Assembly: GCF_005082365.1 (NCBI RefSeq)
Contig: NZ_CP034900.1
Span: 62,001-126,000, forward strand
Reading direction: 5' to 3'
Length of the DNA: 64,000 nucleotides
Source: Buchnera aphidicola (Artemisaphis artemisicola)
GTDB lineage: Bacteria > Pseudomonadota > Gammaproteobacteria > Enterobacterales > Enterobacteriaceae
Positions within the stretch are counted from its first letter, which is position 1; the number at the start of each line of letters is the position of its first letter. Under the pieces are notes generated by a model, which was not told where the DNA came from, ran no database searches, and saw nothing but the letters and a program-made list of their open reading frames with translations. The translations under genes were made by a program, and so were the position numbers. Of the stretch, positions 53,424-62,787 are shown piece by piece.

Positions 53424-53924
53424 ATGTTAATAATATTTATTTTTGGTGTTTTGTCTTTTTTACTAGGAGTGATATTAGGTTATACTACTTATAGTTTTCC
53501 ATTAAAAAAAGATCCATTTGTAGAAGTTATAAATGAATTATTACCCCAGAGTCAATGTGGTCAATGTGGATATTCTGGATGTTATCCTTATGCAGAAGCA
53601 ATAGTTCACAATTCTGAAAAAGTTGATAAATGTATTCCTGGTGGAACTGATCTTATGTTGAGAATTTCGGATGTATTAAGTTTAGAAATTCCTGAAAAAA
53701 ACTTAATAGTCAAGACTAAAAAAAAAATATATAACACTGTATGGATTGATGAAAAAAATTGTGTAGGATGTACAAAATGTTCTAATTTTTGCCCAGTAGA
53801 TGCTATTATTGGCGCTCCTAATTTTATACATACAGTTTTACAAGATTTTTGCACTGGTTGTGAAATTTGTATCTCACATTGTCCAACTAATTGTATCAAA
53901 ATAAAAAAAGATATTTATGAATAA
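53424..53924 (+). CDS. rsxB: Electron transport complex ferredoxin subunit RsxB (RnfB)
   Basis: Iron-sulfur subunit of the Rsx complex. It has 166 residues (E. coli 192) with an N-terminal membrane helix (about 1-20). A Cys cluster [15 protein letters not shown] lies at about 47-61. Two [4Fe-4S] ferredoxin motifs follow, [12 protein letters not shown] and [12 protein letters not shown]. It starts two bases after rsxA. Confidence 0.96.
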   Translation: MLIIFIFGVLSFLLGVILGYTTYSFPLKKDPFVEVINELLPQSQCGQCGYSGCYPYAEAIVHNSEKVDKCIPGGTDLMLRISDVLSLEIPEKNLIVKTKKKIYNTVWIDEKNCVGCTKCSNFCPVDAIIGAPNFIHTVLQDFCTGCEICISHCPTNCIKIKKDIYE

Positions 53925-54053
53925 AAATAAATTATTTAAAATAAAAAATTTTTTTAGAATTCTTTACTTTTTAAAATTATTAAAAAATACCTTTAAGAAA
54001 ATTTTAAATAAAAAAAAAAATATAATTTTAAAGGTGGTTTAACATGTTTAAAT

Positions 54054-55505
54054 TTGAAAAATCAATCTAATTCTTTACCTTTAAAAACTTTACTTCTTCC
54101 TCATAAATTTTTCTTTTTTATAACAAATGATATATATAATAGAAAATTACGTGTAAAAATAAATGAAAGAGTATTACGTGGACAACCTTTAATTTTTGGT
54201 GATCGTGTTAATCCTCCTATTCATGCTCCAACATCAGGTTGGATAAAAGATATTTCTTTTGACTTAGATCCTATTAATCAACGTAAACAAAATATTAAAA
54301 TAATAATTTCACCTGATTATTTAGATCAATGGATTCGATTAAAACCTATTGCTAATTATAAAAAACAAACTATTGAAAAACTAATTCAAATCATTTATCA
54401 ATCAGGCGTTGTTGGTCTTGGAGGAAGTCAATTTTCATCAGCACAAAAATTAAAGTTAAGCATTAATAAAGTGCACACTTTAATTGTTAATGCTGTAGAA
54501 AGCGAACCTAACTCAACATCAGACAATTTCTTAATAAATAATTATATACCTGAAATTTTAAAAGGATGTGAAATTATTTGTTGGATAACCAAAATCAAAA
54601 TAGTATTAATTGTTATTCAAGAACATAATATAGAAGAAATTTCTAAAATTTATGACTCAATTAAATATCAATCATTATTTAAAGTTTGTATTATTAAAAA
54701 TAAATATCCTGGAGGAAGTAGTAAAATATTAATTAAATCTTTAACAGGAAAAGAAATTCCTTATGGTAAACATGCTATAGATATAGGTTATCTTATTTTT
54801 AATATTGCTACTATATATGCAATAAAAAGAGCTATTGTTAATGGAGAACCATTAACAGAACGTATCATTACTTGTTTAGGAAATAATAATATTTTATCTG
54901 GTAATTTTTGGATTAGGATTGGAACTCCAATAAAATATTTTTTACTTGATAAAAAAGAAAATCAATTAAAAAATATTATTATATGTTTAAGAGGTTTTTT
55001 TATGGGAGAAAAAATTCATAATTTCAATTATTCTATATTAAAAAATACTAATTGCATTTCTATTGATTATAAAAAAGAACAAGAAAATAAAAACATTAAT
55101 GAATATACTTGTATTAGATGCAGCTATTGTGCTGATGTATGTCCTATTAATTTATTACCTCAACAACTTTATTGGTATAGTAAAAAAAATAATCATAAAG
55201 AAACTGAAAGACATCACATATTAGATTGTATTGAATGCAAAGCATGTGAGAAAGTGTGTCCTAGCTATATTCCATTAGTTTCATATTTTAAAAAAGAAAA
55301 ACAAATTTTAAATGAGATTAATATAGAATCAAATTTTAAAAAAATATCTTTTATAAATTTTCAAATGAAAGAAAAAAGATTACTTAACCAAAGAAAAAAC
55401 GTGAATAAATTTAAAATTAATAATAAAAAAATAGATTTGTCTCAAAAAAACATAAGACAACAAATGTTAAAAGAAGCAATCAAACGTATAAAAGATAAAA
55501 AATAA
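54054..55505 (+). CDS. rsxC: Electron transport complex subunit RsxC (RnfC), shortened at both ends
   Basis: NADH/FMN-side subunit of the Rsx complex. Two [4Fe-4S] motifs, CIRCSYCADVCP and CIECKACEKVCP, lie at about 356-406. It has 483 residues against 740 in E. coli. The Lys/Ala repeat tail is largely gone, and about 25 N-terminal residues including the GGIHPPEM block are missing. The only plausible in-frame start is a TTG at 54054. A strong AAGGTGG site (54031-54037) instead serves an ATG at 54044 that is one base out of frame and stops after eight codons. Deleting one base near 54050 would restore M-F-K-L-K-N-Q-S-N. The glycine-rich site also differs: GLGGSQFSS here, GLGGAGFPT in E. coli. 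Confidence 0.85.
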   Translation: MKNQSNSLPLKTLLLPHKFFFFITNDIYNRKLRVKINERVLRGQPLIFGDRVNPPIHAPTSGWIKDISFDLDPINQRKQNIKIIISPDYLDQWIRLKPIANYKKQTIEKLIQIIYQSGVVGLGGSQFSSAQKLKLSINKVHTLIVNAVESEPNSTSDNFLINNYIPEILKGCEIICWITKIKIVLIVIQEHNIEEISKIYDSIKYQSLFKVCIIKNKYPGGSSKILIKSLTGKEIPYGKHAIDIGYLIFNIATIYAIKRAIVNGEPLTERIITCLGNNNILSGNFWIRIGTPIKYFLLDKKENQLKNIIICLRGFFMGEKIHNFNYSILKNTNCISIDYKKEQENKNINEYTCIRCSYCADVCPINLLPQQLYWYSKKNNHKETERHHILDCIECKACEKVCPSYIPLVSYFKKEKQILNEINIESNFKKISFINFQMKEKRLLNQRKNVNKFKINNKKIDLSQKNIRQQMLKEAIKRIKDKK

Positions 55506-55550
55506 ATTTTTTATAAAAAATATTTACATTTACAATAAAGCAGTAAAAAA

Positions 55551-56597
55551 ATGAATGCACCGTTTATATATAAAAATTATAGCGTTAGAAAAATAATGTT
55601 TTTAGTTATTATAGCCTGTATACCAGGAATTTTAACTAAATGTTATTTTTTTGGTAGTGGTACTTTAATACAAATTGCATTATGTGTAATATCATCTTTA
55701 ATATTAGAAAGTATTCTTTTAAAAATGAGATCTAAAAAGATAAAAATTCATTTAAAAGATAATTCGGCAGTTCTTACTGCAATTTTATTAGGGGTTAGTG
55801 TTCCTTCATTGTTACCTTGGTGGATGGTAATAATGGGAATTTTTTTTTCTATTGTTATTACTAAACATTTATACGGTGGAATTGGACAAAATATATTTAA
55901 TCCTGCTATGGTTGGTTATGTAATATTATTAATATCTTTTCCAATTCATATGAATAATTGGCATGAAAGAGATTTTTCTATTTCATTATTTAAAGATATA
56001 AAAAAATCTGCTAATATTATTTTTTTTGAAAATTATAAAGATACTATCAATTATAATCATTTAAATATTTTTCCAGATATTTTCACCGAAGCTACGCCTT
56101 TAAATAATCTTAAAATAAAATCACATTTTAATAGAGATTCTTTAATATCTGAAGATATTAGATTAAGAAATAAAATAATTAATACTAAAAATAGTTGGAT
56201 ATATATAAATATAAGTTTTTTTTTAGGAGGTGTTTTTCTATTATTAAATAGAATAATTTGTTTAAGAATTCCAATAAGCTTTTTAATTACTTTAGCTTTC
56301 TTATCCAAAATAACTTATTTTTTTTCAAAAGAACTTTTTGTTTCTCCATTAATTCATTTTTTTTCTGGAGGTACAATGATTTGCGCATTTTTTATTGCTA
56401 CTGATCCTGTTACAACTTCATGTACTAATATAGGTAAAATAATTTTTGGCATTATAATTGGTTTTTTAGTTTGGATTATTCGTAATTATACTGATTATCC
56501 TGATGCAATTGCTTTTTCTATTTTGTTTGCAAATATGACTGTTCCATTAATTGATCGTTATATAAAAACATCTGGATATGGCCATAATAATACATGA
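55551..56597 (+). CDS. rsxD: Electron transport complex membrane subunit RsxD (RnfD)
   Basis: Polytopic membrane subunit with covalently bound FMN. It has 348 residues (E. coli 352). The FMN-attachment region [10 protein letters not shown] (QATPLDTFK in E. coli) keeps its threonine. [23 protein letters not shown] (quoted in part) and [17 protein letters not shown] are conserved. It overlaps rsxG by four bases. Confidence 0.95.
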   Translation: MNAPFIYKNYSVRKIMFLVIIACIPGILTKCYFFGSGTLIQIALCVISSLILESILLKMRSKKIKIHLKDNSAVLTAILLGVSVPSLLPWWMVIMGIFFSIVITKHLYGGIGQNIFNPAMVGYVILLISFPIHMNNWHERDFSISLFKDIKKSANIIFFENYKDTINYNHLNIFPDIFTEATPLNNLKIKSHFNRDSLISEDIRLRNKIINTKNSWIYINISFFLGGVFLLLNRIICLRIPISFLITLAFLSKITYFFSKELFVSPLIHFFSGGTMICAFFIATDPVTTSCTNIGKIIFGIIIGFLVWIIRNYTDYPDAIAFSILFANMTVPLIDRYIKTSGYGHNNT

Positions 56598-57208
56598 AAA
56601 AATATCAGAAAATATTACAAAGTGCTTTTTTAATCAGTTTTTTTTCTACTATATCAATAGCAAGTGTAGTTTATATAAATTCTATAACAAAAAATAAAAT
56701 AATTAATCAACAAGAACAAGAAAAAAATATTTTATTAGAAACAGTAGTACCTTCTAAAATATATAATACTTTTACAAAAAAATTATATAATATACAGAAT
56801 CAATTTTTAGGAGACAATAAAACTCATAATTTATGGATTTTGTTTAAAAATCAAAAATTAGAAGCTGCTGTTGTCGAGACTACAGCTCCTGATGGTTATT
56901 CTGGTTCTATTAATATTTTAGTTGCAGCATATTGCAATGGTAAAATTATTGGTGCAAGAGTTTTATCTCATAAAGAAACTCCAGGAATTGGAGATAAAAT
57001 AGATATATCTATTTCTAATTGGATTACTAAATTTAATAATATAGTAGTTTCTTCTTTGCAAGATAAAAATTTTAGATTAAAAAAATATGGAGGACAAATT
57101 GAACAATTTACAGGAGCGACAATAACACCTCAATCGGTAACAAATGCAATTAAAAAAACAGTAATTTTTATAAAAACTATACCTACAATATTTAATCAAT
57201 TAAAATGA
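56594..57208 (+). CDS. rsxG: Electron transport complex subunit RsxG (RnfG)
   Basis: Periplasmic subunit with covalent FMN and one N-terminal membrane anchor (about residues 8-28). It has 204 residues (E. coli 206). The FMN-attachment motif [11 protein letters not shown] is intact near the C-terminus, and [16 protein letters not shown] and [11 protein letters not shown] match the family. It overlaps rsxD (ATGA). Confidence 0.95.
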   Translation: MKKYQKILQSAFLISFFSTISIASVVYINSITKNKIINQQEQEKNILLETVVPSKIYNTFTKKLYNIQNQFLGDNKTHNLWILFKNQKLEAAVVETTAPDGYSGSINILVAAYCNGKIIGARVLSHKETPGIGDKIDISISNWITKFNNIVVSSLQDKNFRLKKYGGQIEQFTGATITPQSVTNAIKKTVIFIKTIPTIFNQLK

Positions 57209-57215
57209 AATCTTT

Positions 57216-57902
57216 ATGAATATTAAGTATTTTTTATATGTCAGATTGTGGAAGAATAATTCTTCTTTAATTCAATTATTAGGATTATGTCCAGTTTTAG
57301 CTATGACTACAAATTCTATTAATGCTATAGGATTAGGAATGACAACAACTATAGTATTAACTATCACGAATACTATAATTTCAACTCTAAAAAGAATTAT
57401 ACCTCATGATATAAGAATTCCTATTTATATGATATTAGTTTCTTCTATTGTAACATCTATAGAAATGTTAATTCATGCTTATCAATTTAATTTGTATCAA
57501 TCATTAGGTATTTTTATTCCTCTAATAGTTACTAACTGTATTATTGTAGGACGAGCAGATCTTATTGCTTATAAAAATTCTATCATAGTTTCTTTTTTTG
57601 ATGGTATTTTTATAGGTTTAGGTTCAACTTTTGCTATGTTTATAATAGCTTTTATACGCGAAGCATTAGGTAATGGAACCCTTTTTTTTGGTATAAATAA
57701 AATTATACATTCTACAGATAATTTTATGTTTGTTCATTTATTAGATAAAAATTCTACTATAATTTTAGCTGTTCTTCCTCCAGGTGGTTTTTTTATATTA
57801 GGATGTATAATTGCTATAAAAAATGCTATAGATTTGTATTTTAAAAAACAAACTGTTATAAAAAATATAAATTGTTCTTGTATATGTAAAACAAAAAAAT
57901 AG
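57216..57902 (+). CDS. rsxE: Electron transport complex membrane subunit RsxE (RnfE)
   Basis: Membrane subunit homologous to RsxA. It has 228 residues (E. coli 231). The blocks [14 protein letters not shown] and [15 protein letters not shown] are typical, with about six membrane helices. It ends in a Cys-rich tail [10 protein letters not shown]. It starts eight bases after rsxG and nth follows by seven bases, the E. coli order rsxE-nth. Confidence 0.95.
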   Translation: MNIKYFLYVRLWKNNSSLIQLLGLCPVLAMTTNSINAIGLGMTTTIVLTITNTIISTLKRIIPHDIRIPIYMILVSSIVTSIEMLIHAYQFNLYQSLGIFIPLIVTNCIIVGRADLIAYKNSIIVSFFDGIFIGLGSTFAMFIIAFIREALGNGTLFFGINKIIHSTDNFMFVHLLDKNSTIILAVLPPGGFFILGCIIAIKNAIDLYFKKQTVIKNINCSCICKTKK

Positions 57903-57909
57903 TATTCTT

Positions 57910-58542
57910 ATGAATCAAGAAAAACGTTATAAAATTTTATTACTATTTCATAGTAAAAATCCTACTCCTAGAATAGAATTGGTGTTTTCTTCTGATTTTG
58001 AATTATTATTATCTGTAATACTATCAGCTAAATCTACTGATCGTATAGTTAATAAAACTACTAAAATTTTATTTAAAGTAGCAAATACACCTGAAAGCAT
58101 TTTATTTTTAGGATTAAAACGTCTTAGAAATTATATTAAACAAGTTGGTTTATATCAAAATAAAGCTGTATATATTATTCGAACTTCTTTTTTAATTCTA
58201 TATAAATACCAAGGAAAGATTCCAAATAATCGTTCTGAATTAGAATCTTTGCCTGGTGTAGGTAGAAAATCATCTAATATTATTTTAAATATATTATTTA
58301 AAAAAAAAACTATTGCTGTAGATACACATGTTTTTAGAGTATCTAATCGTACTAATTTTGCTAAAGGAAAAAATACTAATGAAGTAGAAAGAAAATTAAT
58401 CAAAGTAGTTCCAAATATTTTTAAAATACAAATTCATTCTTGGTTTGTGTTGCACGGTAGATATGTTTGCACTTCACGTCAATTTAAATGCAATATATGC
58501 ATGATAAAAAAATTATGCGAATTTAATGGGAAAAAATATTAA
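57910..58542 (+). CDS. nth: Endonuclease III (DNA glycosylase/AP lyase)
   Basis: Base-excision repair enzyme for oxidised pyrimidines. It has 210 residues (E. coli 211). The helix-hairpin-helix LPGVGRKSSNIIL carries the catalytic lysine (about 120) and VDTHVFRVSNR the aspartate (about 138). The [4Fe-4S] ligands C187, C194, C197 and C203 keep the exact E. coli spacing. It looks fully functional. Confidence 0.97.
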   Translation: MNQEKRYKILLLFHSKNPTPRIELVFSSDFELLLSVILSAKSTDRIVNKTTKILFKVANTPESILFLGLKRLRNYIKQVGLYQNKAVYIIRTSFLILYKYQGKIPNNRSELESLPGVGRKSSNIILNILFKKKTIAVDTHVFRVSNRTNFAKGKNTNEVERKLIKVVPNIFKIQIHSWFVLHGRYVCTSRQFKCNICMIKKLCEFNGKKY

Positions 58543-58565
58543 TATATTTTTTTATGGATATATAA

Positions 58566-60746
58566 GTGATTATTGTGAAAGTAATTTTACCTTTACCTAT
58601 TAGACAATGTTTTACATATTTTATGTCTGATTTAATGTATCCTGTTATTGGAGGTCGAATAAAAGTTCCTTTTCATTCAAAAAGCATGATAGGTATCGTA
58701 GTTGCTTTTTATACAATACATGATATTAGTGGATTAAATTTTAAACATGTTACGTCATTAATTGATAGTAAATCGATTTATACTAATGTTGTTTTAGATC
58801 TTTTGATATGGATAAATAAAAACTATCATTGTCCTATTGGAAAATTATTTTTTTCTGTTCTACCTAAATTTTTAGCTAATGGTTATATTATAAAAAATAA
58901 TTACATTACTCGATGGAGTATAACAAAAAAGGGTTTCGAATTAGATATTAATCAATTAAAAAACAAAAAAAAACAATTATATACAATTACATTTTTAAAA
59001 AAAAATAGTGTTTTAAGTACTGAGTTAAATAAATATTGTTTATCTAAGTTTATTTTGAAAAAATTGGAAAAACAAAAATTATGTAAAATAGACTTTAATT
59101 ATCAATCAATTTTGCATAAAAAATATATTTTTGATTTTAAAAAAAAAATTTTTTTAAATAAAAAACTATTAATCGTTATTAATAATATTTTAGTTAAAAA
59201 AAATTTTTCATCTTGGTTGTTAACTAGAGTTAATTTATATGTAAAAGTTAAATTTTATTTAGGGTTGATTAGAGAAATATTACGTCGGGATTTACAGATT
59301 TTAATTTTAGTTCCTTATTTTAAATATATAAATGTTATTGCAACTTTTTTAAAAACATATTTTAACGTTAGCATTGGTACTATTCATTCACAATTAACTA
59401 ATACTCAATATTTAAAAAATTGGATAAAAACACAAGAAGGAGAAAATTCTGTTATAATTGGAACAAATAATAGTGTTTTTTTGCCTTTCTTAAAATTAGG
59501 AATAATTATTGTTTTTGATGAGCATAGTTTAAATTATAAAAATATTAATGAATGCAGATATAATGCTAAAGATATAAGTATATTAAGGGCATACAAAGAA
59601 AATATACCTATAATTTTAGATTCAGAAACTCCTTCATTAAAAACACTTTATAATATTTTAAATAAAAAATGTTTTTATATTAAATTACATAAATACAACA
59701 AACCTAGTTTTAAAACTAATATTATTAATTTAAAAAAAGATAAAATTAAATTTGGTTTATCTTTAACATTAATAAATGAAATTAATAATAATTTTCAAAA
59801 AAAACAAGTTTTGTTGATTTTTAATAAATTTAGTTTATTTTTTTTTGTATTAAGTTGTGATAAATGTAATTGGATATTTGAATGTACTAGTTGTCATAAT
59901 TATTTCGAAATAAATCAATATGATTATATTTTATTTTGTAAATTTTGTTTAATTAAAATAAAAAAACCAATTTTTTGTTATAATTGTGGTTCTTATTTTT
60001 TAAAAAGATTAATGATAAATATTGAGAGCATTAAAAATAAAATAAAAAATATTTTTCCAAAAAGACTTATGTTTTTTTTATTGAACAAAAAGAATGTTAA
60101 TAAAGATATATTAAATACAAAAATTTTTAAATTTTTTAATACAGACCCTTATATTATTATTACGACAGAAGAGATAGTTCAAAATTATTTTTTCCCATAT
60201 GTAAGACTAATAGGTTTAATTCGAATTGATAATCATTTTATGTCTTTTCAGTTTCGTGAAACAGAATATTTTGCACAATTTTATATTAATTTAAGTCAAT
60301 TAATTAATAATAGGATAAAATTAATAAAAGTATTAATACAAACATCTCTATTTAATAATTCTGATCTAAAAAATATATGCTATAATGGATATTTTTCTTT
60401 TGCAAATAAAATGTTAAAAATTAGAAAACATTTTTTATTGCCTCCTTGGAGTTTTCAAAGTATTATTTATTGTAAAAGTGTAGACATTAATAACAATATT
60501 ATTTTTTTAAATTTAATTCGTAAATTATTAAAAATAAAATCTAAAAAATATAATTCTTTTTTATGGTTAGTAGGTCCTACTTGTTGTTTTACAATAAATA
60601 ATAATAAAAAAAATTATTATCAATTATTTGTTCAGTGTGCTTCGCGTTCTCTTCTTAAGCGTATATTAAATGAATCTATTTCTATAATAAATTTATTTTC
60701 TATTTCAAGAAAAGTAAAATGGTTTATAGATATTGATCCAAATTGA
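58566..60746 (+). CDS. priA: PriA primosome protein with degenerate helicase motifs
   Basis: In E. coli PriA restarts stalled replication forks by binding them and loading DnaB. This protein is collinear from the GTG start to DIDPN (726 residues; E. coli 732). The N-terminal 3'-DNA-binding domain is recognisable (LPLPIRQCFTYF). All eight zinc cysteines are present with E. coli spacing: C431, C434, C440, C443, C458, C461, C471 and C474. The ATPase motifs are not. Walker A GVTGSGKTEVYL corresponds to RVNLYVKVKFYL (221-232). DEEH corresponds to FDEH (317-320). GSATP is DSETP. The helicase motif VI AGRAGRAGKQG corresponds to LSQLINNRIKL (576-586). It is therefore probably unable to hydrolyse ATP or unwind DNA. 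Confidence 0.9.
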   Translation: MIIVKVILPLPIRQCFTYFMSDLMYPVIGGRIKVPFHSKSMIGIVVAFYTIHDISGLNFKHVTSLIDSKSIYTNVVLDLLIWINKNYHCPIGKLFFSVLPKFLANGYIIKNNYITRWSITKKGFELDINQLKNKKKQLYTITFLKKNSVLSTELNKYCLSKFILKKLEKQKLCKIDFNYQSILHKKYIFDFKKKIFLNKKLLIVINNILVKKNFSSWLLTRVNLYVKVKFYLGLIREILRRDLQILILVPYFKYINVIATFLKTYFNVSIGTIHSQLTNTQYLKNWIKTQEGENSVIIGTNNSVFLPFLKLGIIIVFDEHSLNYKNINECRYNAKDISILRAYKENIPIILDSETPSLKTLYNILNKKCFYIKLHKYNKPSFKTNIINLKKDKIKFGLSLTLINEINNNFQKKQVLLIFNKFSLFFFVLSCDKCNWIFECTSCHNYFEINQYDYILFCKFCLIKIKKPIFCYNCGSYFLKRLMINIESIKNKIKNIFPKRLMFFLLNKKNVNKDILNTKIFKFFNTDPYIIITTEEIVQNYFFPYVRLIGLIRIDNHFMSFQFRETEYFAQFYINLSQLINNRIKLIKVLIQTSLFNNSDLKNICYNGYFSFANKMLKIRKHFLLPPWSFQSIIYCKSVDINNNIIFLNLIRKLLKIKSKKYNSFLWLVGPTCCFTINNNKKNYYQLFVQCASRSLLKRILNESISIINLFSISRKVKWFIDIDPN

Positions 60747-60798
60747 AAGGTTAATAATATTTTATTTAAAAAACAATTAATTATTTTTATTTTACTCG

Positions 60799-60827
60799 TT
60801 GAAGTTCGTATAAAAGTATCATAAAAT
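60799..60827 (+). promoter_or_regulatory. Candidate promoter of tyrS
   Basis: TTGAAG (60799-60804), a 17-base spacer and TAAAAT (60822-60827), in the only intergenic gap of the rsx-nth-priA-tyrS run wide enough to hold a promoter. It lies about 60 bases ahead of the tyrS ATG. Confidence 0.5.
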
Positions 60828-60888
60828 AATGTTAAAAATTATAAATTGTTTTTAGCTTATAAGATTAATGTTTAAATTGAGGCTATTA

Positions 60889-62157
60889 ATGAGTAAAGTT
60901 AATTTAATTGATAAATTACGTAATAGAGGTTTAATATCTTATATTACAAATGAAGATAATTTAAATAAACTTATTGAAAATAGTTCTATTTCTTTATATT
61001 GTGGTTTTGATCCAACAGATGACAGTTTGCATATAGGTCATCTTCTGCCTTTAATAATTTTAAAAAGATTTCAAATGGCAGGTCATAAACCAATCATATT
61101 AATAGGAGGAGCTACAAGCTTAATTGGTGATCCTAGTTTTAAAAAAAAAGAACGTATTTTTAATACTAATGATAATATTAGTAAATGGACAAAAAAAATT
61201 AGTAAGCAAATTTCTTGTTTTTTAGATTTTAATTCTGAGAGTAAGAGTGCTTTGTTATTAAATAACAACACATGGTTTAAGAAGATTAATATCTTATCAT
61301 TTTTAAGAGATACAGGAAAATATTTTACAATTAATAAAATGATTAATCGAGCAGCAATTAAAAAACGTATTATTAGACCAGATCAAGGTATTTCATTTAC
61401 AGAATTTTCTTATAATTTACTACAAGCATATGATTTTTTTATTTTAAATCAAAAATATCAAGTAGAATTACAAATTGGAGGAGCTGATCAATGGGGAAAT
61501 ATTTCTTCGGGAATGCATTTAATACATAAAAAATCTCAAAAAGAAGTATATGGTCTTACAACTCCTCTTCTTATGCAATCAAATGGAATGAAGTTTGGTA
61601 AAACAGAATCAGGAACTATTTGGTTAGATGCGAATAAAACTAGTCCTTATAAATTTTATCAGTTTTGGATGAATATAGAAGATTCTAATGTATATTATTT
61701 TTTAAAAATGTTCACTTTTATAAAAATCACAGAAATTAATAAAAGAGAACAGGAAAATTCTTTTAATAATCAAATTATAAAAGATAAAACTTTTCTTGCT
61801 AAGAGTATAACTTCTTTAGTACATGGAGAAGAACAATTATTAGCAGCAGAAAGAATTACATCATTTCTATTTTGTAAAAATATTGATGATATTAAAGAGT
61901 CTGATTTGCAACAATTAAGAAAAGACGGTATACCTTCAATTCAAGTATACAATATAAAAGACTTACAAGATGCATTAGTATTATCTTCATTATCAAAATC
62001 TCGAACTCAAGCTAAAAATATGATCATATCTAATTCTATATCTATTAATACTAAAAGAATAAGAAAAAATCATATTTTTAATAATAATGATAAATTATTT
62101 GGAAAGTTTACTTTGTTATCTAGAGGCAAAAAACATCATTCTTTATTATGTTGGTAG
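60889..62157 (+). CDS. tyrS: Tyrosyl-tRNA synthetase
   Basis: Class I synthetase for tRNA-Tyr. It has 422 residues (E. coli 424). HIGH appears literally in SLHIGHLLP at about 44-52. The tyrosine pocket is in YCGFDPT and QIGGADQWGN, and the KMSKS-type motif is KFGKTESG. The C-terminal S4-like domain follows (SRTQAKNMI). The ATG at 60889 is chosen because TTGAGG lies six bases upstream and it fits the E. coli start; an ATG at 60868 has no such support. Confidence 0.96.
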   Translation: MSKVNLIDKLRNRGLISYITNEDNLNKLIENSSISLYCGFDPTDDSLHIGHLLPLIILKRFQMAGHKPIILIGGATSLIGDPSFKKKERIFNTNDNISKWTKKISKQISCFLDFNSESKSALLLNNNTWFKKINILSFLRDTGKYFTINKMINRAAIKKRIIRPDQGISFTEFSYNLLQAYDFFILNQKYQVELQIGGADQWGNISSGMHLIHKKSQKEVYGLTTPLLMQSNGMKFGKTESGTIWLDANKTSPYKFYQFWMNIEDSNVYYFLKMFTFIKITEINKREQENSFNNQIIKDKTFLAKSITSLVHGEEQLLAAERITSFLFCKNIDDIKESDLQQLRKDGIPSIQVYNIKDLQDALVLSSLSKSRTQAKNMIISNSISINTKRIRKNHIFNNNDKLFGKFTLLSRGKKHHSLLCW

Positions 62158-62164
62158 TTTATTT

Positions 62165-62554
62165 TCAATTTATTGCAAAACTTTCACCACAACCACAGAA
62201 TTTATCTAATTTAGCGTTATGAAATTTAAAAACTGTATTAATGTTATTTTTCACAAAATCAATTTGAACACCTTCTAAAAATGGGATTTCTTGAGTAGAT
62301 ATATATATATAAACGTTTTTATAAAAAAATACTATTTCTTTTCTATCTTGTTTTATTATTTCTGAATTTTTTACTAATTTCATAGTATAACGAAATCCTG
62401 CACATCCTGATTTTTTTATTCCTAATCTTATTCCTTTATTATCAGAATCTAAATTAATTAAAAACAAAATTTGTTTTATAGCATTTTTAGTTATTGAAAT
62501 ACTTTTCCAATCATTTTTTTTAGGAATATAAGTGTTAATTTTATTGTTATTCAT
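62165..62554 (-). CDS. sufA: Iron-sulfur cluster carrier SufA
   Basis: A-type carrier that delivers Fe-S clusters to apoproteins; several clients lie in this window (Nth, RsxB, RsxC). It has 129 residues. The three cluster ligands are C51 in KSGCAGFRY and C120/C122 in CGCGESF. The FKFHNAKLDKFCGCGESF end matches SufA (FKFHNPKAQNECGCGESF) better than ErpA or IscA. It stands alone without other suf genes, convergent with tyrS by eight bases. Confidence 0.88.
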   Translation of the reverse strand: MNNNKINTYIPKKNDWKSISITKNAIKQILFLINLDSDNKGIRLGIKKSGCAGFRYTMKLVKNSEIIKQDRKEIVFFYKNVYIYISTQEIPFLEGVQIDFVKNNINTVFKFHNAKLDKFCGCGESFAIN

Positions 62555-62787
62555 TGTATTCTCTTTGAAAAATATTTATAGAAATAAAAAGTAATTTTAT
62601 TTTAAAATATATCTTATTTTAATAAAATTTTTTTATTTAAAAGAATATGTTTTTTATTAATTATTTTTATAAAATTTAATGTTATAATTGATTTTATATT
62701 TTTAATAAAATAAAACTATTTTATAAAATTAAATTCATTTTACAAGAAATAATTTTTAATATAAAAATATTGAGGTACAACAATTAT

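Noticed and set aside
60747-60888. T-box or other riboswitch ahead of tyrS
   Set aside because: The 142-base gap has no T-box consensus or strong structured leader; a plain promoter explains it.
62165-62554. Naming this gene erpA or iscA
   Set aside because: Length and the FKFHN...CGCGESF end match SufA better; the ydiK neighbourhood also fits the suf region of enterobacteria.
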